From Apibacter muscae (GTDB lineage Bacteria; Bacteroidota; Bacteroidia; Flavobacteriales; Weeksellaceae), in assembly GCF_007845635.1 (NCBI RefSeq), contig NZ_SELG01000032.1, forward strand, positions 62,001 through 126,000: a stretch of 64,000 nucleotides of DNA. The letters run 5' to 3'. The translations under genes and the position numbers were made by a program. Shown here one piece after another: positions 16,149 to 25,425 of the stretch. Position 1 is the first letter of the stretch. Each line of letters starts with the position of its first letter. A model generated the notes under the pieces. It searched no databases, had not been told where the DNA came from, and saw only the letters and a list, made by a program, of their open reading frames with translations.

Positions 16149-17060
16149 TTAAAGTTGATTTAAAAGCTTATTAATTTCACTTAAATTAGGAGCAATGATA
16201 ATATCAACTCTTCGGTTCAAAGCTTTGCTTGTAGGATTTGAATTACTTGCAATTGGTGCGTATTGACTTCTTCCTGAAGCTGTCATTTTTTCTGGAGATA
16301 TACCTTCCGATTGTAATATTTTAGTAATTGCTGTTGCTCTCATTACCGAAAGATCCCAGTTGTCTTTGATATTCCCATTTCCTATGTATTTGTCTGAATC
16401 AGTATGTCCTTGAATGATAATATTTAAATTTTTATCTTTAGCTAGTACTTTAGATAATTCGTGTAAAGCCTTTAATCCTTGAGGCTCAACAGTCCAACTC
16501 GCAGATGGAAATAACAATTTATTATCCATAGAAATGTAAATATATCCGTCTTTTTCTTCAACGGATATTCCTTTACCTTCATAACTTTTCAAAGCGGTTT
16601 GCAAGTTCTTTTTTAAAAGGGAAACAGATTCTTTTTGTTGATTAATTAAACCTTCAAGTTCATTAATTCTTTGAATCTTTTGATTTAATTGCCCTTGTGC
16701 TTGGGCCAACTCTCCTTCAATTTTCTGCTTTTCTTTTAAGGCAGTTTCAGAAATTTGAGAATTTTTATTCTTTAAATCTTCTAAATCTTTGAGCTTGTTG
16801 GTATATTCAATTTGCAAATCTGCATATTCATTATCCAACTGTACTTTTTTTTGTGCTAAAGCTTCTTGTTGTGCTTGCAATGAAGAGAATTGATCGGTCA
16901 ATGCTTTTAAATCAGCTTCTCTCGCTTCAATTTCTTGTTTATTTTTAGACTCTCCTTGTAGAGCTGCATAATATTTTTTTTCTAAATCTTTATATTTGGC
17001 TTGAGGCACACAGGCGGTCAATAAAACTAATACAAAGAGTGAAATACCTATTTTTTTCAT
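16149..17060 (-). CDS. OmpA-family lipoprotein with coiled coil
   Basis: 303 residues. A lipobox LLTAC with Cys17 marks a lipoprotein. Residues 20-165 are a long Gln/Lys/Glu-rich coiled coil, and 185-295 an OmpA peptidoglycan-binding domain with GHTDSD, LSVMRATAITKIL, GRSQYAPIASN and NRRVDIIIAP, so the diaminopimelate-binding Asp and Arg are kept. It probably tethers the outer membrane to peptidoglycan. The gene is apparently monocistronic between xth and dtd. The coiled coil could reach across the periplasm. A specific pathway role cannot be named. Confidence 0.88.
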   Translation of the reverse strand: MKKIGISLFVLVLLTACVPQAKYKDLEKKYYAALQGESKNKQEIEAREADLKALTDQFSSLQAQQEALAQKKVQLDNEYADLQIEYTNKLKDLEDLKNKNSQISETALKEKQKIEGELAQAQGQLNQKIQRINELEGLINQQKESVSLLKKNLQTALKSYEGKGISVEEKDGYIYISMDNKLLFPSASWTVEPQGLKALHELSKVLAKDKNLNIIIQGHTDSDKYIGNGNIKDNWDLSVMRATAITKILQSEGISPEKMTASGRSQYAPIASNSNPTSKALNRRVDIIIAPNLSEINKLLNQL

Positions 17061-17102
17061 GATATTTTAGTAGGGTATGATTTCAATTATTCATTTATAA
17101 TT

Positions 17103-17870
17103 TTACAATTCAAATTCTATTCCAACAGGAGCATGATCTGAATGGATGGCTTGGGTTAATATATAAGCTCTTTGTAACTTTTTTTCAAGAGTTCGAGTAA
17201 CAAAATTATAATCAATACGCCAGCCTTTGTTATTGGCTCTAGCTGTCTTTACGCGATAGGTCCACCAAGAATATTGAAAAGGTTCTTGATTAAATAAACG
17301 CAATGAATCCACTAATTTGCATTCTTGTAAAAAACGATCCAACCACTCTCTTTCCTCAGGTAAAAACCCAGAGACCTTCGAATTTCTAACCGGATCATTA
17401 ATATCAATTGGCGTATGACAGATATTAAAATCTCCATTAATAATTAAGTTTGGAAATTCTTTTTTCAATTCTTTAACATAAGTCAAAAAATATTCACAAA
17501 AATCCATTTTAAAGCCTAATCTATCTATATTGGTTGCCGATGGAACATAAACACTTAAAACTGAAAAATTTTCAAAATTCACCTGTATAACACGCCCTTC
17601 CTTATCATAAAATTCATTATCACAACCGTATTTTATTGAGTTCGGAGCTATTTTAGAAAGAATAGCAACTCCGCTATATCCTTTCTTTTCTGCCGGAAAC
17701 CAATAGCTATGATATCCTAATTCTTCAAACTGAGAAACATCAAACTGATCTATATTGGCTTTAACTTCTTGTAAACATAATATATCTGGGTTCGTTGCTC
17801 TTAACCAAGTAATAAAATCTTTATTTAAAGCTGCTCTTATACCGTTTAGATTATAACTTAGTAGTTTCAT
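17103..17870 (-). CDS. xth: Exodeoxyribonuclease III / AP endonuclease
   Basis: 255 residues from the ATG at 17870 (MKLLSYNLNGIRAAL). The frame extends 8 codons further upstream, but that extension covers a perfect TACATTTG promoter box and does not match the family start. Enzymes of this group cut 5' to abasic sites and remove 3' blocks in base-excision repair. Visible catalytic blocks: LQEVKA (metal-binding Glu35), INGDFNI, GWRIDYNF and SDHAPV at the end (catalytic His). Length is normal. It is a single gene on the minus strand whose mRNA may start at the ATG itself. Confidence 0.95.
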   Translation of the reverse strand: MKLLSYNLNGIRAALNKDFITWLRATNPDILCLQEVKANIDQFDVSQFEELGYHSYWFPAEKKGYSGVAILSKIAPNSIKYGCDNEFYDKEGRVIQVNFENFSVLSVYVPSATNIDRLGFKMDFCEYFLTYVKELKKEFPNLIINGDFNICHTPIDINDPVRNSKVSGFLPEEREWLDRFLQECKLVDSLRLFNQEPFQYSWWTYRVKTARANNKGWRIDYNFVTRTLEKKLQRAYILTQAIHSDHAPVGIEFEL

Positions 17871-17874
17871 AGAA

Positions 17875-17882
17875 CAAATGTA
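17875..17882 (-). promoter_or_regulatory. -7 box directly before xth
   Basis: TACATTTG on the minus strand, perfect TAnnTTTG, with only 4 nt (TTCT) to the ATG. It predicts transcription starting at or next to the start codon. Confidence 0.5.
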
Positions 17883-17952
17883 AGTGTAATACACACATTT
17901 AACATTAATTTATACAATTAAAATTTTTAATTAATTTAAAAATAATACAATA

Positions 17953-18324
17953 CTAAAAATCATCGTTTACCTTATCAACTTTTGTTAATATTCTTTCATC
18001 TACTACTATTTTCCATTTTCCATTTTCTTGATAAGGGGTTTTTGATACTTTAAATTTTGTAGTAATTCCTAAAGCTCCAACGACAAAATCATTGCTATCA
18101 AATTGTTGAATGGGCGCTTCAATACTTTTGCTTAGGCTCCCATCCTTAAAACTGTATTTCACTGAACCGTTTTTTTTAATGGATAATACAATTTCCGGAT
18201 CTTGGCATATCCAAGTTCCTACATAATTAGTTTTATCACTAGGAAATTCAATGCCCTTTAAATTTTTACATGCTATAAGAATGAATCCTAGAGACAATAA
18301 CCCAATAGTAATTAGTTTTTGCAT
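17953..18324 (-). CDS. Small lipoprotein of unknown function
   Basis: 123 residues with a lipobox LIAC (Cys19). The mature part has a YVGTW motif followed by alternating hydrophobic strands (IVLSIKKNGSVKYSF, FVVGALGITTKFKVSKTP, KWKIVVDERIL), suggesting a small beta-barrel or lipocalin-like fold. Proteins with a similar NYxGTW start occur in other Flavobacteriia, but I know no function. It begins 10 bp after the nucleoside-phosphorylase-like gene, so the two are probably co-transcribed. The start ATG at 18324 gives a proper signal peptide. Confidence 0.75.
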   Translation of the reverse strand: MQKLITIGLLSLGFILIACKNLKGIEFPSDKTNYVGTWICQDPEIVLSIKKNGSVKYSFKDGSLSKSIEAPIQQFDSNDFVVGALGITTKFKVSKTPYQENGKWKIVVDERILTKVDKVNDDF

Positions 18325-18334
18325 ATATATATAT

Positions 18335-18892
18335 TTAGTATAATTTTTCTAATAATTCAACAACTGAGTAAAATTCTATATCTTCAATTTCTTTAAAAAA
18401 ATCAATTTCCTTGTTATGAGGTAAAAAATCAGAAATAACTCTAATGATTAAATCCTTGGGCTTTTTTAAACACATAAAAGTATAATCCTCCATATTAATT
18501 AGAGTTCCTATAGGTAAATCTGTAGATCTTATAAATTGATCTGTAGTTAAAGAAGATAAACACGGTAATGAAGTTCTAGAATTTGTTAACTTAATGGATC
18601 CATTTTCAAAAATTTCTCCCTTATATCCATAAATTGAAGTTGAGGTAACTTCTACCAATTTTCCTTTTTTTAGTTCTATGGGCAAAGTTTTTTCAATTCC
18701 TGTAATGGCTGTAAACCCAACCAATACTGTCAAGTCTGATTCTTTTTTTTCAAGAAATCCCTTAGCCATATTTTCTCTACCTACCCCAGTTTCAATTATT
18801 TCATAAATATGTCTTAAGGAAGAATACTGCTGGAAAGCTTCTAACATTTTTTCTTTTTCTTCCTTCATCGGAAGTAAAAGGGTTATTTTCAT
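18335..18892 (-). CDS. Nucleoside phosphorylase-like protein
   Basis: 185 residues from the ATG at 18892 (MKITLLLPMKEEKEKML). An upstream in-frame start would add 20 residues with no family match. The pattern is that of the PNP/UDP phosphorylase superfamily, near 5'-methylthioadenosine/SAH nucleosidases: an opening PMKEEKEKM, ETGVGRENMAKGF (the GxGk-N-A segment), VLVGFTAITG in place of the usual GxAG, and INMEDYTFMCL in place of the purine/ribose-site NMEG-A segment. It is shorter and more divergent than true MTA/SAH nucleosidases, so substrate and activity are uncertain. It lies upstream of a small lipoprotein gene and is divergent from the pirin gene. Confidence 0.65.
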   Translation of the reverse strand: MKITLLLPMKEEKEKMLEAFQQYSSLRHIYEIIETGVGRENMAKGFLEKKESDLTVLVGFTAITGIEKTLPIELKKGKLVEVTSTSIYGYKGEIFENGSIKLTNSRTSLPCLSSLTTDQFIRSTDLPIGTLINMEDYTFMCLKKPKDLIIRVISDFLPHNKEIDFFKEIEDIEFYSVVELLEKLY

Positions 18893-19024
18893 TATAAAAA
18901 TTTTTATAAAAACGAATTTATCATTTTTTAAACTTTTAAACGAATGGGACAAGAATTTCTTACCCTAAATCAACAAAATCTTACTTGAAGCTGTCGGATA
19001 TTTGTGAAATAAAATTTAAATACC

Positions 19025-19747
19025 ATGAATACTATTTTATTTCCATCTGATAGCAGAGGACACGCCAACCACGGATGGTTGAACACTTACCATAGTTTTA
19101 GTTTTGCCAATTATTTTCATCCAGATCGTATAAACTTTGGAGCTTTACGAGTACTCAACGATGATTCAATTGCCGGAGGAAAAGGTTTTGGATCTCATCC
19201 TCATAGTAATATGGAAATTATAACAATCCCTTTGTCAGGAAGTATTCAACATCAGGATAGTATGGGACACACTGAGGTAATTAAACCTGGAGAAGTACAA
19301 GTCATGAGTGCTGGCAAAGGTATTGTACACAGCGAGTTCAATGCTGACAATGTTAATGAACTTAAATTATTCCAAATTTGGATTTTGCCCAATGAAAAAG
19401 ATGTTGTTCCTAGATACGATCAAAAATCATTTAATTTTTCAGTCAAAAATGAATGGATTTCTATTGTATCTCCTAAAAACTTTAAAGATGCTAATCTATG
19501 GATTCACCAAGAAGCTTGGTTACATTTGGGCTATTTTGATAAAGATTTCAATGTTGAATATTACCTCAATAAATCTGACAATGGTATATACCTTATGGTA
19601 ATTGAAGGAAGTTTTTCTGTTAACGGACAAAATTTAAATGCAAGAGATGCTATCGGAATATGGGAAGCTGGCTTTGTCACTATACAAGCAACAAGTAAAA
19701 ATTCAAGAATTTTACTCATAGAAGTTCCTATGATTTCCATAAATTAA
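19025..19747 (+). CDS. Pirin family protein (YhhW-like)
   Basis: 240 residues, a bicupin. The metal ligands of the N-terminal cupin are present: His58 and His60 in GSHPHSNMEI, and His102 and Glu104 in GKGIVHSEFN. The size and the opening RGHANHGWLNTYHSFSFANY fit the short YhhW-type pirins, some of which oxidise quercetin. Physiological role is unclear, perhaps redox or metal sensing. The second cupin lacks the ligands, as is usual. A single gene with a near-consensus -7 box (GATATTTG) about 25 bp upstream. Confidence 0.92.
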   Translation: MNTILFPSDSRGHANHGWLNTYHSFSFANYFHPDRINFGALRVLNDDSIAGGKGFGSHPHSNMEIITIPLSGSIQHQDSMGHTEVIKPGEVQVMSAGKGIVHSEFNADNVNELKLFQIWILPNEKDVVPRYDQKSFNFSVKNEWISIVSPKNFKDANLWIHQEAWLHLGYFDKDFNVEYYLNKSDNGIYLMVIEGSFSVNGQNLNARDAIGIWEAGFVTIQATSKNSRILLIEVPMISIN

Positions 19748-19902
19748 ACTTATAAAATTGCTATTCATTTGCTTTACTCAAATAAATTTACATACCCCTG
19801 ACAAAGTTTATTTTGGTTTAAATTTTGCTCTTGAATTCTACAGATATATTTAACACATTAAAGATCATTTTTTAATTTTAATATAAAAAGAATAGATTGT
19901 AT

Positions 19903-20814
19903 ATGGCATTTATTGATTATTATAAAGTTCTAGGCTTGGATAAAAATGCATCTGCTGACGATATTAAAAAAGCATATCGAAAGTTAGCAAGAAAGCATCA
20001 TCCAGACCTAAATCCCAATGATAAAGAGGCACAAAAAAAGTTCCAACAAGTCAATGAAGCTAACGAAGTTTTAAGCGACCCAGAGAAAAGAAAAAAATAC
20101 GATCAGTACGGTGAAAACTGGAAACATGCTGAACAGTTTGAACAAGCCCAACAACAGCAGGGAGGTAACGGGCAGTATTATTATGAAAATGCAGGCAATC
20201 CTTTCGATGGTTTCTCTCAAGGATTCGGCACTGAAGATTTTTCAGATTTTTTTGGGGATTTATTTGGTGCAAAAGCTGGGAATAACCAAAGAAGCAGAAC
20301 TTCCCAGTTTAAGGGACAAGATTATACAACAGAATTGCACCTTTCTTTAAGGGATGCAGCAACCACTCATAAACAAACCTTAAACATCAATGGTAAACAA
20401 ATAAGAATAACCATTCCTGCCGGTGTTTCCAATGGGCAACAAATAAAACTTAAAGGACAAGGCGGTGAAGGGCTGAATAGCGGTCCAAAGGGGGATTTAT
20501 ATATCACTTTTATAATCTCTGAGGATTCTAATTTTAAACGTTTGAATGATGATTTAAATACTACGGTTGAAATTGATCTTTATACGGCTGTTCTTGGAGG
20601 CGAAACAATGGTTGATACGTTGGACGGGAAAGTTAAATTAAAAGTTTCTCCGGGCACCCAAAACGATACCAAAGTTCGACTTAAAGGTAAGGGATTTCCT
20701 GTTTATAAAAAAGAGAATCAATGGGGGGATTTATTTGTAACCTATAAAGTTAAAATACCTACCCAACTTACACCTAAACAAAAAGAATTATTTGAAGAAT
20801 TAGCAAAATCCTAA
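19903..20814 (+). CDS. cbpA: DnaJ-type co-chaperone (CbpA-like)
   Basis: 303 residues from the ATG at 19903 ([12 protein letters not shown]); an in-frame TTG six bases earlier is less likely. The J domain is at 1-70 with HPD at 33-35, then a Gly/Phe-rich linker (QGGNG...[24 protein letters not shown]) and two beta-rich C-terminal substrate domains (from about 140). No zinc-finger Cys repeats are present, so it is a type II/CbpA protein. It stimulates DnaK ATPase. The cbpM gene follows 11 bp later, the standard pairing. Confidence 0.93.
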   Translation: MAFIDYYKVLGLDKNASADDIKKAYRKLARKHHPDLNPNDKEAQKKFQQVNEANEVLSDPEKRKKYDQYGENWKHAEQFEQAQQQQGGNGQYYYENAGNPFDGFSQGFGTEDFSDFFGDLFGAKAGNNQRSRTSQFKGQDYTTELHLSLRDAATTHKQTLNINGKQIRITIPAGVSNGQQIKLKGQGGEGLNSGPKGDLYITFIISEDSNFKRLNDDLNTTVEIDLYTAVLGGETMVDTLDGKVKLKVSPGTQNDTKVRLKGKGFPVYKKENQWGDLFVTYKVKIPTQLTPKQKELFEELAKS

Positions 20815-20825
20815 AAAATTACCTC

Positions 20826-21113
20826 ATGGAACATGAATTAATCAATCTTAAAGAATATTGTTTTCATTATAAAGTGGAATCTTCCTTTATTCATGAACTA
20901 GAAGAAATGGGTCTTATACGCGTTTTTAAACAAGAAGAGGAGCGATTTATATCCATGGATTCATTAAAGGAACTTGAATCCTATAGTAGGATGCATTACG
21001 ATCTTGAAATTAATACCGCTGGCATCGATGCTATAAAAAACTTACTCAATAAAATTGAAGTTTTAGAAAACGAAATGAATAATTTACGCAATCGATTAAA
21101 TCTTTACGAATAA
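20826..21113 (+). CDS. cbpM: Chaperone modulator CbpM
   Basis: 95 residues, MerR-like all-helical protein. HELEEMGLIRVF, then EERFISMDSLKELESYSRMHYDLEINTAGIDAIKNLL and a C-terminal helix of heptads (VLENEMNNLRNRL) fit the CbpM family. In E. coli CbpM binds the J domain of CbpA and blocks its action on DnaK. Immediately follows the cbpA-like gene. The identification rests on position plus family pattern. Confidence 0.88.
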   Translation: MEHELINLKEYCFHYKVESSFIHELEEMGLIRVFKQEEERFISMDSLKELESYSRMHYDLEINTAGIDAIKNLLNKIEVLENEMNNLRNRLNLYE

Positions 21114-21134
21114 ATCTATATAGATCCATATTTT

Positions 21135-21201
21135 AAAACCGTAGAACTTAAGAAATGGTGATTGGTATTGTTTGCTATTGTTTCTAAAGTTCCTCGGTTT
21201 T
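21135..21201. terminator. Possible imperfect terminator between cbpM and the TonB receptor
   Basis: AAAACCG (21135-21141) can pair with CGGTTTT (21195-21201), and AACTT with AAGTT inside, around a long loop. It lies in a convergent gap and ends in a T run. The long loop makes it weak. Confidence 0.3.
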
Positions 21202-21204
21202 ATT

Positions 21205-23055
21205 CTACTTATTATTGATAAAAAAATTATTAAAAGTTAATCCAACTTCTAACCATCTACCAGGCATAGGAACCAAGTTGGTTTCAGTGTATTGGGTGTT
21301 AAATATATTATTTACTTGCAGGTACGATTCTAGTCTACGATTTTTAAAAGATAAACGTGCGTCTAACAACTGATAACTATCTAAGGTTAAACGATCATTA
21401 TATCTATAAATCCATTGATTAGTCCAGTTTTTAAACAATCTTTGCTCAAATTTAACCACTAATTGGTGCTTTAAATTATCTAATAAATATTTTGAAAAAT
21501 TAGCTGTTGAATTTTCCAGCTTATTATCTAAATATGTATAACCAATATTTATGGACGAAAAAAGTTTATATCCAAAATCATAATTTAGTTTTACTTCTAC
21601 TCCATTCGTATTAACTCTAGCAATATTTTCAGGCGTCCATTTACTATCCTCGTTTTCTCTAACCCAATCAATTAAATTATTAGCCTCTCTCCTAAACAAA
21701 CTTATTTCAGAACTTAGTTTATTTAAATTAGCTTGATATCCAATTTCATAAGACCATGCCATTTCAGGCTTTAAATCAGGGTTTCCATTGTTTAAAGGAT
21801 CTGTGTAGAATAAATCCGTATATGATGGTATTCTATACGTTTTCCCAACATTTAAGAAAATTATATTTTTGGAATTTATTTTATATCCAATATCAATTCC
21901 CGGATACCAAAAATTTCCTTGATCCGAATAATTTACAAAGCTGATTCCTGGACTAATATCTAAAGCATTATTAAATAACAAAAAGCGATGCTCTAAAAAA
22001 AATAAACTTATGGTTCTATTTTTATCCTCTAGGTTCGTTGAGTTAATAAATTCTCTCCTAACATCTGCACCAACTTTTGCAATACCCAATGAATATAAAT
22101 AGGAAGCCTCAGCCTTAGCTCCTATTGTATTTCCTAAATGCAAATTTCGATAAGCAGATGGATTTTTACGATTAAATATATACTCATCTTGAGATCTTCT
22201 CCAAAAAACATGGGACTGTAATTTAAAGTTGGAGAATTGCTGGTTCCAACCTAAACTAACTAATGAAGTTTGAATTTCTTCGTATTGTTCTTTGGCTTGA
22301 GAAGAGGAATAAAAGCCATTGGCTCCGAATTTTTTCTCAAAAAAACCAGATTGAAACCAGAGTTCTCCTTTATCTAGAATGTATCGGTTCTGATACCATA
22401 TGTTCTTTTTAGTAAAGTCTGTATTATAACGATAACCGTCTGATTGTGCATTTCCTATTTGTATAAACTGAGAGAATTTTTCACCGTTTAAATTTGCATT
22501 TGCAGATAGAGAATATGTACCATAATCCCCTCCATATATTGATATCCCTAGTTTATTTTCTGTAGATGGTTGAGTAATTATATTCACCACTCCTGCATAG
22601 GCATTTAAACCAAAACGACGTGCTGCAGGACCTTTCACTATTTCTATTTTTTGAACCGATGCCAAATTTAATGGCAAACTTAACATGTTGTGAGCCGTTT
22701 GACTATCATTCATAGGGATGCCATTCACTAAAACAAGTACTTGTTCAAAAGAACTCCCTCTAATACTTATATCTGCCTGTATGCCGTGTGCACCTCTCTG
22801 CCTAATATCAATTCCTGAATAATAAGACAAGAGTTCTTCAATCGTAGAAGCAGGACTGTTTTGAATCTCTTTTTTTTCTATGGTTTGTATATTCTGCGAA
22901 ATATTTTCTAAACTTAGTGACGTTTTTCTACCTGTAACAATAACCTTTGATAATTCTCCTGTCTTTTGAGCATAGGTAAGAGAGATAAAAAATAGATTAA
23001 ATGCAACAACATTTATTAATTTTGGTAAGGTATAAAAGTTAACGATATATTTCAT
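21205..23055 (-). CDS. TonB-dependent outer-membrane receptor (BtuB-like)
   Basis: 616 residues. The signal peptide ends TYA before Gln at about residue 29. It continues with ELSKVIVTG (TonB-box-like), a plug domain at about 45-160 with NSPASTIEELLSYYSGIDIRQRG, ISIRGSSFEQVLVLVNGIPMND and VQKIEIVKGPAARRFG, then a 22-strand barrel ending VGLTFNNFFINNK. Size and plug are those of the cobalamin/iron-type receptors. The substrate is not evident, and no ABC transporter genes are adjacent. It is divergent, across 75 bp, from a MocR-type regulator that might control it. Confidence 0.9.
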   Translation of the reverse strand: MKYIVNFYTLPKLINVVAFNLFFISLTYAQKTGELSKVIVTGRKTSLSLENISQNIQTIEKKEIQNSPASTIEELLSYYSGIDIRQRGAHGIQADISIRGSSFEQVLVLVNGIPMNDSQTAHNMLSLPLNLASVQKIEIVKGPAARRFGLNAYAGVVNIITQPSTENKLGISIYGGDYGTYSLSANANLNGEKFSQFIQIGNAQSDGYRYNTDFTKKNIWYQNRYILDKGELWFQSGFFEKKFGANGFYSSSQAKEQYEEIQTSLVSLGWNQQFSNFKLQSHVFWRRSQDEYIFNRKNPSAYRNLHLGNTIGAKAEASYLYSLGIAKVGADVRREFINSTNLEDKNRTISLFFLEHRFLLFNNALDISPGISFVNYSDQGNFWYPGIDIGYKINSKNIIFLNVGKTYRIPSYTDLFYTDPLNNGNPDLKPEMAWSYEIGYQANLNKLSSEISLFRREANNLIDWVRENEDSKWTPENIARVNTNGVEVKLNYDFGYKLFSSINIGYTYLDNKLENSTANFSKYLLDNLKHQLVVKFEQRLFKNWTNQWIYRYNDRLTLDSYQLLDARLSFKNRRLESYLQVNNIFNTQYTETNLVPMPGRWLEVGLTFNNFFINNK

Positions 23056-23130
23056 TGTAAGACTTAAATATAAAATTTAAAACAAATTAAGTAACTTTCC
23101 GGATCATTTAAACATACCACTTTTTTAAAA

Positions 23131-24603
23131 ATGGATAGTCCGGATACAATTCCTTTTCAAAGTTTTATTCAAATAGATCGTAAATCCAATACTGCTATTT
23201 ATTTACAAATAGTAACCCAAATGATCAACGCCATTCAAAGACAATACCTCTACAAAGGAATGAAACTTCCCGGTACAAGGGTTTTAAGTAAAATTCTAAA
23301 TGTAAATCGTAATACCTTAGTCTTAGTCTATGAGGAACTTGCTTCTTTGGGATGGATTGAAATTATTCCTAACAAAGGAACATTTATTCTAGCTAAAGAA
23401 GAAAATGTAGTTAACAGAATTAAAAACACAACCCCTGTTAGGTATACGACCTACCCAAATTCAACAGGGTTTAGATTTAAAAAATCTATGATTTTAGATT
23501 CGCCTTTTGAAACTCCTACATATTCATTTATACTAAATGATGGAATTCCAGATTTACGTTTGTTACCTATTCAACCTTTGGCTAAACTATATTCAACTAG
23601 TTTGAAAAGAAAAAAAAATATTGATTGGGCTTTTCATGAAAGCAAAGATTTTTTTAAATCTCATTTATCTAACTTTCTAAATCTTACCCGTGGCTTGCAT
23701 ATTACCAAAAAAAATATGCTTGTTGCTAGAAGCATTGAAACTTGTTTGTACATATCTTCTGAAATACTTATATCTCCTGGAGATAAAGTAATAGTTGGAG
23801 AACTAAGCTACTTTCTTCCTAATATGATTTTTCAAAAGGCAGGAGCACAGTTACTAACTATTCCTATTGATAAAGAGGGTATTTTAATTGAGCCTTTGAA
23901 ACATTTATGTAAAAAAAATAAGATAAGAATGCTTTACTTAACGCCCCATCATCACTACCCTACCACGGTAACGCTTAGTGCAGAAAGACGCATTGCTTTG
24001 CTTGAACTTTCAACCCAATACGGATTTATAATTTTGGAAGACGATTATGATTATGATTTTAATTATACCAATAGCCGTACATTACCACTAGCGAGTGCTG
24101 ATAAGGATGGAATGGTAGTTTATATAGGCTCTTTTGGAAGATCATTGGCTCCTGGTTTTCGCTCAGGATTTATTATAGCTCCACAAAATTTAATTCATGA
24201 AATGAATAAATTATTAGGTATTATTGATCGGCAAGGAGATGTTTTCATGGATTTATCTCTCGGTGAAATGATTGAAGAAGGGGAAATTTATAGACATTTA
24301 AAAAAATCTACCTATATATATAAAGAAAGAAGAAATTCACTTACCCACCTACTCTCCCACCATTTTAAAAATGAAATACGGTTTACACCACCTAGCGGAG
24401 GCTTAGCTACATGGATAGAATGGAATTTCCCCATTAATTTGATGCAAATAAGAGAAAATTGTAAAAAGGAAAATATTTTTATTCCAAAGTCTTTGCTTTA
24501 TCAATCAAAAAAAGTTACCGCTCTTCGTATGGGATTTGGTAATTTTTCAACCAATGAATTGGAAATGATCGTAGAAAAATTGAAATTTTGCACGTGCAAA
24601 TAA
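23131..24603 (+). CDS. MocR/PdxR-family GntR regulator with aminotransferase-like domain, PLP lysine replaced
   Basis: 490 residues. Residues 15-90 are a GntR winged helix (AIYLQIVTQMINAIQ...LPGTRVLSKILNVNRNTLVLVYEELASLGWIE). Residues 120-490 are a fold-type I aminotransferase domain with LTPHHHYPTTVTLSAERR, the N1-contacting EDDYDYDFNY and GGLATWIEW. At the usual Schiff-base site (IGSFxKxLAPGxR in relatives) the sequence is GSFGRSLAPGFRSGF, so residue 337 is Arg (codon AGA at 24139-24141). Covalent PLP binding is therefore doubtful. Such regulators normally sense PLP or aldimines. Divergent from the TonB receptor gene, its probable target by position. Confidence 0.88.
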   Translation: MDSPDTIPFQSFIQIDRKSNTAIYLQIVTQMINAIQRQYLYKGMKLPGTRVLSKILNVNRNTLVLVYEELASLGWIEIIPNKGTFILAKEENVVNRIKNTTPVRYTTYPNSTGFRFKKSMILDSPFETPTYSFILNDGIPDLRLLPIQPLAKLYSTSLKRKKNIDWAFHESKDFFKSHLSNFLNLTRGLHITKKNMLVARSIETCLYISSEILISPGDKVIVGELSYFLPNMIFQKAGAQLLTIPIDKEGILIEPLKHLCKKNKIRMLYLTPHHHYPTTVTLSAERRIALLELSTQYGFIILEDDYDYDFNYTNSRTLPLASADKDGMVVYIGSFGRSLAPGFRSGFIIAPQNLIHEMNKLLGIIDRQGDVFMDLSLGEMIEEGEIYRHLKKSTYIYKERRNSLTHLLSHHFKNEIRFTPPSGGLATWIEWNFPINLMQIRENCKKENIFIPKSLLYQSKKVTALRMGFGNFSTNELEMIVEKLKFCTCK

Positions 24604-24690
24604 TCTATGATATTCTTATAAAAATGTAATATGCCTAACTAATTCAAATAATTTCACTTAAGCTATGTTACAGTTACAAAAAATTTTCAA

Positions 24691-24698
24691 TAAATTTG
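24691..24698 (+). promoter_or_regulatory. -7 box directly before the methyltransferase gene
   Basis: TAAATTTG, perfect TAnnTTTG, 4 nt before the ATG at 24703. Predicts a leaderless transcript; no clear -33 TTG. Confidence 0.5.
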
Positions 24699-24702
24699 AA
24701 TT

Positions 24703-25425
24703 ATGGATTGGTTTGCAAAATGGTTTAATACACCGTATTATCATATTTTATATAAAAATCGTAACGAGGAAGAAGCTCAAGAGTTTATAATTAACTTAAT
24801 TAAATATCTTTCGCTCCCGATTGATAGTAAAATTCTTGATTTAGCTTGTGGAAAAGGCAGACATAGTATTTTCTTAAATAAGTTAGGATACAACGTTACG
24901 GGGGTTGACCTAGCAACTAAAAGTATTGAAGAAGCCAAAATACAAGAGAATGAAAAATTGCATTTTTTTGTAGGAGATATGCGTGAAACTAATTTCCCTA
25001 ATGAGTTTAATGCAATTCTAAATCTTTTTACAAGTTTTGGCTATTTTAGTGATGATGCAGATAACCTAAAAGTTTATCAATCCGTATATGAACAATTAAA
25101 ACCTCAAGGGATTTTTGTCATGGATTTCATGAATGCTTCATTAGCGGAAACTAATCTAGTTGAAAAAGAAGATAAAGAAGTGGATGGAATATTGTTTCAT
25201 CTTCAACGGAAAACTGAAAATGATTTTATAATAAAAGACATTCATTTTAGTGACAATGGCGAAGATTTTCACTTTCAGGAAAGGGTTAAAGCCTTCAAAC
25301 TTGACTATTTTGAAAATTTAGCAAAGATAGTTGGATTTAAGTTAAAAAGAGTTTTCGGTGACTATCAACTAAATGAGTTTGATTCTAAAAGATCTCCTCG
25401 TTTAATATTAATATTTGAAAAGTAA
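24703..25425 (+). CDS. Class I SAM-dependent methyltransferase
   Basis: 240 residues. The SAM-binding motif I ILDLACGKGRHSIFL is at 44-58, followed by NVTGVDLATKSIEEAK, FFVGDMRETNF and the LNLFTSFGYF block. This is a typical methyltransferase-25/11 fold; the family is large and the substrate cannot be told. The stop codon overlaps the start of the ZIP transporter gene (TAATG), so the two are translationally coupled, and tilS follows in the same direction. Confidence 0.9.
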   Translation: MDWFAKWFNTPYYHILYKNRNEEEAQEFIINLIKYLSLPIDSKILDLACGKGRHSIFLNKLGYNVTGVDLATKSIEEAKIQENEKLHFFVGDMRETNFPNEFNAILNLFTSFGYFSDDADNLKVYQSVYEQLKPQGIFVMDFMNASLAETNLVEKEDKEVDGILFHLQRKTENDFIIKDIHFSDNGEDFHFQERVKAFKLDYFENLAKIVGFKLKRVFGDYQLNEFDSKRSPRLILIFEK

